Shown piece after piece: positions 56,744 to 64,000 of a DNA stretch of 64,000 bases. A program made the translations under genes and the position numbers. This DNA is from Gemmatimonadaceae bacterium (GTDB lineage: Bacteria; Gemmatimonadota; Gemmatimonadetes; Gemmatimonadales; Gemmatimonadaceae), in contig JAUQWM010000044.1 in the NCBI GenBank assembly GCA_030835125.1, forward strand, positions 1-64,000, read 5' to 3'. Below the pieces are notes generated by a model, which was not told the DNA's origin, did no database searches, and saw nothing but the letters and a program-made list of their open reading frames with translations. Within the stretch, counting starts at the first letter, position 1, and every line of letters starts with the position of its first letter.

Positions 56744-59584
56744 ATGCGCGCAAGCCTGCTGGTCGTGGGTCTCGTGGTGGTTGCTGCCTGCGGAGGCGGG
56801 GATTCGCCTTCGGAACCGCAAAACCCGCCACCGCCACCACCGCCTCCCGTCGCCGCATCGATAACGGTCCACGCGGGCGACGCGCAGACGGCGGAGCCCG
56901 GCGCCCTGCTTGGCGTCCGTCCAGCGGTCATCGTTCGCGATGCGTCGAACCGGCCCGTTGCGGGGGCAGTGGTCTCCTTCGTGATCGATTCCGGTGGCGG
57001 CACGGTCTCGACGCCGAGTGTGACGGCCGGGGCCAGCGGGGTCGCCGAAGCGGGGGACTGGCGACTCGGCGTCATCGCCGGCCACAACGTGCTCAGGGCA
57101 TCGAGCGGCACGCTGACCCCGGTGAAGTTCCGCGCCAGCGGCCAGTTCCCGAGTGTCCGGCAGTTGTTAGGCAGCGCGCCCATGCCCCAGACCGGCGGCA
57201 CGCTCGTCTACACGCGTCCCGGCGACCCGTTGAGCGGCGTGACCGTCACCGTGCCTGACGGCGCCTATCCGACGTCGACGACGTGGACCGTCACCGCCGA
57301 CTCGACCATCCCGGTGCCGTTGCCGCCCGACTTCAGCCTCGCCAGTCCGGTGTACTCGATAGGCAACGGGCAGGGCTATGCCGACAGCCTGCTCGAGATC
57401 ACCCTGCCGATCCGGGCCGCGCCTGACGAGGTGGTCGCGCCGTTCTTCTTCGACCAGGCGACCGGGCACCTCGAGGGGATCGAGTTGATCGCCCGCACCG
57501 ACACGTCGGCGACCTTCGGGACCTATCACGTGGCGGCGCAGCTCGTGCCGATCCCCGGCGTGATACCGACCGCCTTCAGGACGGTCATCCGCGTGGCGTC
57601 CGCGGCGGCCGTGCCGTTCGGCGACGTCAAGATGGTCTTCGTCAAGCTGTCGCAGGCGAAGCTGCTCGGCACCTTCACGTCGTCCTTCCGGCCCGGGACG
57701 GACGACTGGGAGTTCATCAACTACGGCGACTACCAGGGCCATCGCGGCAACTGCTGGGGCATGTCCGCCATGGCGATGTACTACCACTACTTCCTCCGAG
57801 CCAGCGGCGCGCCGCCGCTCTTCGGCCGGTACGATCATGACCCGCAGAATCCGTTCGACAACGTCGATGGCATCCATCTCGTCGGCGCCGCCCAGGTCGA
57901 CATGTCCGTGCGGATGCCGATCACGCAGCAGCAGCGCGACCAGATCAAGCTGAAGGCGCAGGGCAACGGCATGCGCGTGTCGCGGCTCACCGATACGTGG
58001 ATCCTGCTGAACCTGAAGCTCACGCAGCGGCCGGTCATGATCCAGCTCTACGGCGCGTCGGGTGCCCACGCCGTCGTCGCCTACGAGGCGACGTCCACCG
58101 CCAACGCGGTGAGCGTCGCGTATGCCGACCCCAACACCCCGGGAGCCGGGCGCACGATGACGTTCCACGACGGCGTCCTGACGCCCCTGCAACTGCGCCC
58201 CAGCGCGACCGACAACCCCCACACCATGACAGAGGCGACGGCGTTCGGGCTTTCCTCCTACGTGACGATGAACCACCTGCACCTCCGGTGGGCCGACTTC
58301 GTCGCCAAGCACCCGGGGCAGTACTGGTTACCCAAGCCGCAGCTCCAGGTGTTCGACTCGTTGTCCGGAACCTGGGCCGCGATGGGCGATACGGTGCGAC
58401 TGGCTGCGGACACGCTGAAGATGCGCGCCCGCTGTGACGCCTGCGCCCTCTCCGACCAGACCCAGGGCGTGCCACTGGTCGACGCCGTGATCACCAACGA
58501 AGCCGGTGCGTTCCTCGACGGCGGCCAGGAAGCATGGGTCCATATTCCCGAGGGTGAACATCGGCTGTTCGCGATGGCACAGGCGCCGAGGGTGGTCGAC
58601 GGCGACCGGAGGTTCCTCGACGGTCGGCCGATCGTGGTCATCCGGGGGAAGCTGCGACTATTCCCGCTGACCCTGACCGGCAAGGCGGACACCGCCTACA
58701 CATTCACGGCGTCGACGAGCGGGCTGGCGGGCCCGACGTGGAAGTTCGTCTGGAATTTCGGCGACGGCACGGCCGTGCAGACCGTCACCGGCGACAGCGT
58801 GAAGACGCACACCTTCACCACGGGCGGGACCTTCACGGTGACCGTGGAGGTGCGCGATCCTGCCAACACGCTGGTCGCGAAGACCACGAGCACGGTCACG
58901 ATCGTGACGGGCGAGAAGTGGCGCATAACGAGTTTCGCCGAGCGCTCTTACACGAACACGCTGCCCGGGTCCCACCAGGCGAGCTGGATCGCGGGCCTGG
59001 TGCAGTCGTACCGGCTCACCGAATGGGAGCTCCGCGACTCGCTCCTGGCCCGGCCAGGCGGCGGGATCATCGAGGTGCGCGCCGCCAATGCCCCGGCGCT
59101 GGCGCGCTACTACCACCCGAACGACTTCACCATCCTGTTCGACTGGCTGATGGCGCTGAAGGAGCCGAACGGGACGGCCGCGATGTACCTGACCTTCCCC
59201 CGCGGCCCCAGCGTGCTGGCCGGGCTGTTGGGAACCACCGGGTTCCCGGCCTTCGTCCCCGGCTTCGGTTTCGGCTTCCCCCGCAATCCGGTCAACTACG
59301 TCAACACCTTTGTGAAGGGCACCGGGGCGACGCCGACGTACACGGGCCGCGCCGCGGTCAAGGCGCTGGGGACGCGCACGAGCTCCGGCACGCAACCCAG
59401 TCCGGTCATGATGGTCCTGGAGATCGACGCCACGACCCTGCCTGACGGCAGCCTCGCAGGAACGCTCTCGTTCGTGGGACACATCCTGTGCTCGGAGGGA
59501 GCACCAACGTTCCTGCCGTGCCTCCCGAACCCGATCGTCGGCGAGGTGCGCCGGGTCTACGACTTCACGGCAGCGCGACAGTAA
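56744..59584 (+). CDS. lipoprotein with papain-like (C39-like) Cys/His region and PKD domain
   Basis: The 946-residue protein starts at ATG 56744 with GGAGGGG just upstream. The lipobox is in LLVVGLVVVAACGGGDS, followed by a Pro-rich stretch and an Ig-like domain (RPAVIVRDASNRPVAGAVVS). The middle has a papain-like triad pattern: Cys in GHRGNCWGMSAMAMYYHYF, His in GASGAHAVVAYEA and Asp in VAYADPNTPGAG. A PKD domain follows (WKFVWNFGDGTAVQTVTGDS), then a C-terminal region of unknown type. It is probably a surface-anchored cysteine peptidase or transglutaminase-like enzyme. Catalysis is inferred from the residue order. Confidence 0.75.
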   Translation: MRASLLVVGLVVVAACGGGDSPSEPQNPPPPPPPPVAASITVHAGDAQTAEPGALLGVRPAVIVRDASNRPVAGAVVSFVIDSGGGTVSTPSVTAGASGVAEAGDWRLGVIAGHNVLRASSGTLTPVKFRASGQFPSVRQLLGSAPMPQTGGTLVYTRPGDPLSGVTVTVPDGAYPTSTTWTVTADSTIPVPLPPDFSLASPVYSIGNGQGYADSLLEITLPIRAAPDEVVAPFFFDQATGHLEGIELIARTDTSATFGTYHVAAQLVPIPGVIPTAFRTVIRVASAAAVPFGDVKMVFVKLSQAKLLGTFTSSFRPGTDDWEFINYGDYQGHRGNCWGMSAMAMYYHYFLRASGAPPLFGRYDHDPQNPFDNVDGIHLVGAAQVDMSVRMPITQQQRDQIKLKAQGNGMRVSRLTDTWILLNLKLTQRPVMIQLYGASGAHAVVAYEATSTANAVSVAYADPNTPGAGRTMTFHDGVLTPLQLRPSATDNPHTMTEATAFGLSSYVTMNHLHLRWADFVAKHPGQYWLPKPQLQVFDSLSGTWAAMGDTVRLAADTLKMRARCDACALSDQTQGVPLVDAVITNEAGAFLDGGQEAWVHIPEGEHRLFAMAQAPRVVDGDRRFLDGRPIVVIRGKLRLFPLTLTGKADTAYTFTASTSGLAGPTWKFVWNFGDGTAVQTVTGDSVKTHTFTTGGTFTVTVEVRDPANTLVAKTTSTVTIVTGEKWRITSFAERSYTNTLPGSHQASWIAGLVQSYRLTEWELRDSLLARPGGGIIEVRAANAPALARYYHPNDFTILFDWLMALKEPNGTAAMYLTFPRGPSVLAGLLGTTGFPAFVPGFGFGFPRNPVNYVNTFVKGTGATPTYTGRAAVKALGTRTSSGTQPSPVMMVLEIDATTLPDGSLAGTLSFVGHILCSEGAPTFLPCLPNPIVGEVRRVYDFTAARQ

Positions 59585-59676
59585 GACGAACGGGACGCGA
59601 TCGACGGGTTCGCAGACACGAATGGCGCGGAGCTGTCGCCCCGCGCCACTCGAACCTCCGACCTCGGACCTCAGAC

Positions 59677-60987
59677 CTAGGGGTTCCTGTCGATACACGA
59701 CTCGAAGTTCGGGTTGTTCCGCTCGTCCGACGACACCGGGAAGTTGACGTCGCTCCCGTAGGCGCCGCCCTTGTGGTACGTCCCCGTCGGGAACACCGCG
59801 TCCTGCGCCCGGCCATACTGCCTGACGAGCCGCCGCAGGTCGCTCAGCCGGTGCCCGGTGAGGTACAGCCAGAACGCGCGCTCCCGGAAGAGCAGGTCCA
59901 CCCGCGCCGCCTGCGTCCCAGGCTGCGTGAGCGAGCCCATCCCGGCGCCCTGGCGGAGCGTGTTCAGCGCCGACAGGAAGCCGGTGTTGTTCCCGGCCTG
60001 CAGCGCCGCCTCGGCCTCGATCAGGCGGGCCTCGATGCCTGACGCGAGCGGGGTGTCGGACTCCTTCACCGGGTACTTCCCCTGCATGAAGTACGGCGTC
60101 TCGCCGTCGAAGCCCACCTCGCCCGTGTCCTCCCAGGGAACGCGCGGGTCATTCGCCGACAGGAACGGAATGCCGTTGGTCCCCTCCGCATCCGGAACGC
60201 TGAAGCCGAAGAAGTTCACGGTGTAGTTCCAGACGCCGTTGTTCTGGCGTGCCGAGTTGGTCGAGCCCTGGATGGCGTAGACGAACCCGGTCGGCACGGT
60301 GTTCACCGCCGAACCGGCGGCTGCGTACTGGCCCTGGTTGAGCAGCGTCCGTGCCCGGCCGACCCGCGCCAGGTCCGCCAGTTCGTCGTTGCTGTTGGCG
60401 GTGGCAAAGGTCAGCGCCGAGTCGAACTTGGCGAGCGCGATGGCGAGGATCTCGTCACGCGTCTGCGGCTGCCCGAAGTCCACCCCGTCGTCCGTCAGCG
60501 TGCTGAACGGGACGCCGGAGCAGAAGTTCTCGGCGAACATCAGGTACGAATACCCGGCGAGCGAGAGCGTCTCCGAATGCCCGTCGACACCCTGGTCGAA
60601 CGTGTTGTAGCGCGAACTCGTCAGGTCGGCGAACGCGCGAGCCTGGCTGAGGTCGAAGAACACGCCCTTCACCGACCCGTTGCCCGGGGCGATGCTGCGC
60701 ACGTCCACCCCCTGCCGGTCGGGGAACGTCTCGGCATGGATGTACTCGTCGGCGAGGAGGCCGGACATGTTGACCATGCCCTCGTGGCCGCCGTTGGAAA
60801 GGTCCCCCGCGCCACTGAACGCGATCTGGAACGAGGACAGCGTACCGGCGAGGAGCGTCGGCAACGCGCCCTTGGTGTTGAGGGTGCTGGGGTCGAGGAC
60901 GTCGATATCGGAGACATCGAGCAGTCGATCGGGGGAGCAGCCCAGCGCCAGCACGAGCAGCGGAATCTGAAGTCTGCGTACGGTCAT
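59677..60987 (-). CDS. SusD/RagB-family nutrient-binding outer-membrane lipoprotein
   Basis: The 436-residue protein starts at ATG 60987 with a lipobox (IPLLVLALGCSPDRLLDV). It has the helical, TPR-like layout of SusD-type proteins (YNTFDQGVDGHSETLSLAGY, DLARVGRARTLLNQGQYAAA). The C-terminal half has the typical RLIEAEAALQAGNNTGFLSA and FRERAFWLYLTGHRLSDLRR, with the final FPVSSDERNNPNF. SusD proteins cap the SusC channel and capture oligosaccharides or peptides. It follows the SusC gene on the same strand. Confidence 0.92.
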   Translation of the reverse strand: MTVRRLQIPLLVLALGCSPDRLLDVSDIDVLDPSTLNTKGALPTLLAGTLSSFQIAFSGAGDLSNGGHEGMVNMSGLLADEYIHAETFPDRQGVDVRSIAPGNGSVKGVFFDLSQARAFADLTSSRYNTFDQGVDGHSETLSLAGYSYLMFAENFCSGVPFSTLTDDGVDFGQPQTRDEILAIALAKFDSALTFATANSNDELADLARVGRARTLLNQGQYAAAGSAVNTVPTGFVYAIQGSTNSARQNNGVWNYTVNFFGFSVPDAEGTNGIPFLSANDPRVPWEDTGEVGFDGETPYFMQGKYPVKESDTPLASGIEARLIEAEAALQAGNNTGFLSALNTLRQGAGMGSLTQPGTQAARVDLLFRERAFWLYLTGHRLSDLRRLVRQYGRAQDAVFPTGTYHKGGAYGSDVNFPVSSDERNNPNFESCIDRNP

Positions 60988-61011
60988 GGTTCACTCCGAG
61001 GGAAGCGCCAG

Positions 61012-61119
61012 GCGCACAGCGCAAGGCGCAAAGTGTTTTGAAGTCGAGGAAGCGCACTGGCTCAACGCACAAGAGGTGGCGAACCACCCTCCTTGCGCGT
61101 TGCGCCTTGCGCCCTGCGC
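61012..61119. repeat. inverted repeat of GCGCAAGGCGCAA type between SusC and SusD genes
   Basis: The left part (61012-61033) contains GCGCAAGGCGCAAAG and the right part (61090-61119) contains TTGCGCCTTGCGC. They can pair across about 57 nt within the SusC-SusD gap. This could slow or partly stop transcription between the two genes (inference). Confidence 0.55.
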
Positions 61120-61123
61120 TAAC

Positions 61124-64000
61124 TCACCACCCGACGCTCAGTCGCATGGTCACGTACCGCACCTGCGGTTGCGTCAGGAACTCCGCCGTGCTGAAGTTCG
61201 ACGTGCCGTTGAAGTTGATTTCGGGATCGAACCCGGTGTAATCGGTCCACGTGGCCAGGTTGCGGCCCGAGACCGTCAGCGCCAGGTCGCTCACGCCGAG
61301 CCGGCGCGCCCAGGACGACGGCGCGGTGGCGGTCAGCGAGACCTCACGGAGCTTCCAGAACGTGCCGTCCTCGACGAAGCCGGCGTCGCTGGCATCGAGC
61401 CCGAAGTTGGCGCGGGCACTGGCCATGATGCGGGCCTGCTCGGCGAGTCCCACCGACGGGTCGTTGGCGCCCTGGCAGTTGAGGAACACCGCGCAGCGGA
61501 ACTGCGCCGTGGAGTTGTAGACCTTGAAGCCGCCGCGGTAGTTGAGCGTGCCCGAGGCGCGGAAGTACTTCAGGAACGTCAGCGCCGGCGTGATGCTCAT
61601 CTCGGTCTGCGGCAGCGGCTGCCCGAGGAACGTCGCCTCGTCGGCGAGCGTGACTTCGCTCGGCCCGATGATGCCGTCGTCGTTCGCGTCGTCGAACCCG
61701 AGCAGCGCGCGCTGCCAGTAGCCGCCTAACGGGTGACCCTCGGCATGCCGCTGGATGAAGTCGCCGTTGTTGGCGCCGAGCCCGAAGAAGATGGTGTCGA
61801 CGTCCTGGCCGAGGCGTACCAGCTTGTTCCGGTTCTTCGACGCGGAGACGGCGAGGTCGAACTGCAGGGTGCGGCCGTCGAACAGGCGCGCGTTCACCGT
61901 GCCCTCGATGCCCTTGTTCGTCACCTTGCCGAGGTTCTCATAGCGGCTGGCCGCGCCGCTGGAGGGCGGCAGGTTGCGCAGGATGAGCGCGTCCTCGGTG
62001 GTCTTGTCGTAGTACGTCCCCTCGAAGGTGATCCGGTCGTTGAGGAACCCGGCGTCGAACCCGAGTTCGTACTCCGCCGAGCGCTCCGGCTTGAGGCTCG
62101 CGTTGCCGACCGGCGCGCCGATCTGCACCCCGCCCACGTCGCTGCCGGCTTTCTTCACCGCCACCGCCGTGTAGAACGTGATGGCGTTCCGGAAGCCCGG
62201 GCGCTGCCCGGACTGGCCATAGGCCGCGCGCAGGCGCAGGGAGCTGAGCCAGTCGTTCTGTGGGAAGAACGATTCCTCGCCGATCACCCACGACAGGCTG
62301 GCCGACGGATAGTAGATGAAGCTGAAGTCCTGGCCGAACGCGGAGTTGTCGTCGCCACGGAGGGCGCCGGAGAGGAAGACCTTGTCGCGCCAGGCGAGCT
62401 GCTGCTGCACGTAGCCACCGATGGTGATCACGTCGCTGTTCTGCGCGGCGACGGCGAACCCGCTGGTGGTGCCGCCGACCGAGCCGGTGCCGCCGGCCAG
62501 GCCCTCGCCGAACGCCTGCGTGCCGCGCACCCGCTCCCCGACGTACTGACCGCCCACGGCGCTCGAGGCCTCGATGTCCGAGGTGAGCTGGTACGTCGCC
62601 GTGGCGTTGACGTTGCTCGTGTACGTGTAGAGCGAGTACGGGTTGGACGTCGCGTTCCCGATCGCGCGGCGATCCGGATCCGGGATCAGTCCCGGCGGGG
62701 TGATCGACTGGTCGGTGCGCCCGGCGTAATCGAGGCCGGTCACGGCGTTCACGCGCAGCCAGCCGAGCGGCTGCCAGCGCGCCTCGAGTCCGCCCGTCAG
62801 GCGGTCGACCGACTGGTTGGTGGTGATCTGATTGTAGACCTCCTTCGGGAACGACAGGTACCCGCCGTTAGGCGACGTCAGCGGGTCGCGACCGAGCAGG
62901 CCGTTGCCGAGCGGGCCCTGGTCGTTGTTGTCGTTCTGGGGCAGCTCGAGGCGGTTGGAGCCGTAGCCGAGCCGTGCGGCGGCGGTCAGGTCGCTGGCGA
63001 GTTCGGCGCTCAGGTTCGAGCGCAGGTTGACCCGCCGGGCGACGTTGTTGGCGTAGACGCCGTGCTCGCGGCTGAAGTCGCCGCTGAGGAAGTACTGCAG
63101 GAGGTTGACGCCCCCGGCGGCGCTGGCGCCGTACTGCTCACGGTAGCCGGTGACGAAGATGCTGTTGTCCTCGAGCGGGTTGTAGGAACGCAGCGAGTCG
63201 GGCTTGGGCGTGCACAGGCCTTCCGCCTGGAGGAGCAGGGAGCACCGGGCCACACGACCGCCGCCGGCGTTGGTCCCGATCTGCTGATAGTTGGCCGGAT
63301 AGGCCGTCGTCTCGTCGAGCGTACCGGCGTCGGCGTAGGCGGTCCAGCGGGTCCTGCCCGACAGGCCACGCCTGGTGGTGATCTGGACGACGCCATTGGC
63401 GGCGGCGGTGCCATAGAGGGCGGCCGCGGCCGGTCCCTTGATGATCTCGATGGTCTCGATCTCGGCGGGGTTCAGGTCGTCGAGGCGGCTGGGATTCTGG
63501 CCGCCGACGCTGATCGTGCTCCCGCCCGGATCGGCGATGGCGCGGACGCCGTCGATGATGATGAGCGGCTCGTTGGTCAGGGAGACCGAGTTCGAGCCGC
63601 GGATCCGGATGCGCGAGCCGCCGCCGGTGGTGCCTGACGTCGCCGTCACCGTGACGCTCGGCGCCCGTGACGAGAGGAGGTCGCTGACGCTGTTGATGGC
63701 CGTCTTTGGAATGGCGTCGGCGTTGATGGTGGCGACGGAGTTGCCGGTCTCCCGGCGCCGCTCCGACTCGCCGGTGGCGGCCACGACGACCTCATCGAGC
63801 CGCGCGATGGTCCCCTGGAGCGAGAAGTCGGCTGTGGCCGTGCCGCCTGACGAGACCGTCACGGTGGTGAGTCCGGCTTCGTAACCCAGCCGCAGGGCGC
63901 GGACGCGGGTCGGACCCTCGGGAACGTTGGTGATGCGATACTGCCCGGCGTCGTCGGTGCGGGCGCCGCGCTGGGTCCCCACGACGAGGACCTGCGCGTC
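61124..64000 (-). CDS. SusC/RagA-family TonB-linked outer-membrane receptor, cut by window edge
   Basis: The frame is open from the stop at 61124 to the right edge, so the N-terminal signal peptide is missing; at least 958 residues are seen. The visible start (QVLVVGTQRGARTDDAGQYR) belongs to the carboxypeptidase-regulatory-like domain. A TonB-box-like EVVVAATGES follows, then the plug (INSVSDLLSSRAPSVTV, RIRGSNSVSLTNEPLIIIDG) and barrel strands to the end (MRLSVGW). SusC proteins import glycans or peptides with TonB energy. With the SusD gene downstream it forms an uptake pair. No glycoside hydrolase is seen in the window. Confidence 0.93.
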   Translation of the reverse strand, partial: DAQVLVVGTQRGARTDDAGQYRITNVPEGPTRVRALRLGYEAGLTTVTVSSGGTATADFSLQGTIARLDEVVVAATGESERRRETGNSVATINADAIPKTAINSVSDLLSSRAPSVTVTATSGTTGGGSRIRIRGSNSVSLTNEPLIIIDGVRAIADPGGSTISVGGQNPSRLDDLNPAEIETIEIIKGPAAAALYGTAAANGVVQITTRRGLSGRTRWTAYADAGTLDETTAYPANYQQIGTNAGGGRVARCSLLLQAEGLCTPKPDSLRSYNPLEDNSIFVTGYREQYGASAAGGVNLLQYFLSGDFSREHGVYANNVARRVNLRSNLSAELASDLTAAARLGYGSNRLELPQNDNNDQGPLGNGLLGRDPLTSPNGGYLSFPKEVYNQITTNQSVDRLTGGLEARWQPLGWLRVNAVTGLDYAGRTDQSITPPGLIPDPDRRAIGNATSNPYSLYTYTSNVNATATYQLTSDIEASSAVGGQYVGERVRGTQAFGEGLAGGTGSVGGTTSGFAVAAQNSDVITIGGYVQQQLAWRDKVFLSGALRGDDNSAFGQDFSFIYYPSASLSWVIGEESFFPQNDWLSSLRLRAAYGQSGQRPGFRNAITFYTAVAVKKAGSDVGGVQIGAPVGNASLKPERSAEYELGFDAGFLNDRITFEGTYYDKTTEDALILRNLPPSSGAASRYENLGKVTNKGIEGTVNARLFDGRTLQFDLAVSASKNRNKLVRLGQDVDTIFFGLGANNGDFIQRHAEGHPLGGYWQRALLGFDDANDDGIIGPSEVTLADEATFLGQPLPQTEMSITPALTFLKYFRASGTLNYRGGFKVYNSTAQFRCAVFLNCQGANDPSVGLAEQARIMASARANFGLDASDAGFVEDGTFWKLREVSLTATAPSSWARRLGVSDLALTVSGRNLATWTDYTGFDPEINFNGTSNFSTAEFLTQPQVRYVTMRLSVGW

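Noticed and set aside
61733-63637. Plus-strand frame of 634 codons antisense to SusC
   Set aside because: It has the same cause: high-GC shadow. The SusC frame has plug and barrel motifs.

Overview
The window is high-GC, gene-dense bacterial DNA with no rRNA, tRNA or CRISPR array that I could see. A SusC/SusD outer-membrane pair, a one-protein hybrid two-component regulator, secreted lipoproteins with Ig-like and beta-propeller domains, an ECF sigma/anti-sigma/CHAT operon, and many Uma2, DUF2442, GxxExxY and toxin-antitoxin genes among degenerate palindromic repeats together suggest a free-living Gemmatimonadota-like organism. This is inference from gene content; there is no phylogenetic marker gene here.

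Layout. 1-10.2 kb is a mixed accessory stretch: the N-terminus of a WYL regulator cut by the left edge, a DUF6508 protein, a secreted gluzincin-like protease, small DUF2283 and GxxExxY genes, a FitAB/VapBC-type module (3.94-4.56 kb), a HigBA-type module (4.94-5.54 kb), a HEAT-cyclophilin fusion, DUF2442/Uma2 remnants and two envelope genes. Between these genes lie arms of one palindromic repeat family (AACGC-AGAGGACGCC type), one pair of which closely brackets the GxxExxY gene.

10.4-29.6 kb is a defence island. On the plus strand a TPR-like protein with a C-terminal DUF2325-like domain is followed by an MrfA/YprA-like SF2 helicase. Converging on them is a minus-strand operon that reads, in transcription order: PUA/EVE-like protein, HsdM, a 75-aa protein, a GmrSD-like DUF262 protein, a short HsdS N-terminal remnant, a zinc-hook SMC-like ATPase, HsdS, a PD-(D/E)XK protein, HsdR and, after a short gap, another PD-(D/E)XK protein. 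Most junctions are 1-4 nt ATGA/GTGA overlaps, so this is an expanded type I restriction-modification operon with five or more extra parts.

29.9-34.7 kb holds a secreted protein, about 0.6 kb of non-coding DNA with a clear 21-nt period (a decayed heptad-coding gene), a Uma2 fossil, a beta-propeller lipoprotein-like gene, a Uma2 gene broken by one TGA, a MazG-like gene and more repeat arms.

34.7-53.8 kb is all on the plus strand: ECF sigma, zinc-type anti-sigma and CHAT/TPR protein as one operon; a 1353-aa hybrid two-component system; then a run of five exported proteins, the last two sharing a duplicated N-terminal domain with paired cysteines. 53.8-56.6 kb has an intact Uma2 gene and an ABC exporter pair. 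56.7-59.6 kb is a lipoprotein with a papain-like Cys/His region and a PKD domain. 59.7-64 kb is a SusD then (upstream on the minus strand) a SusC gene that runs off the right edge.
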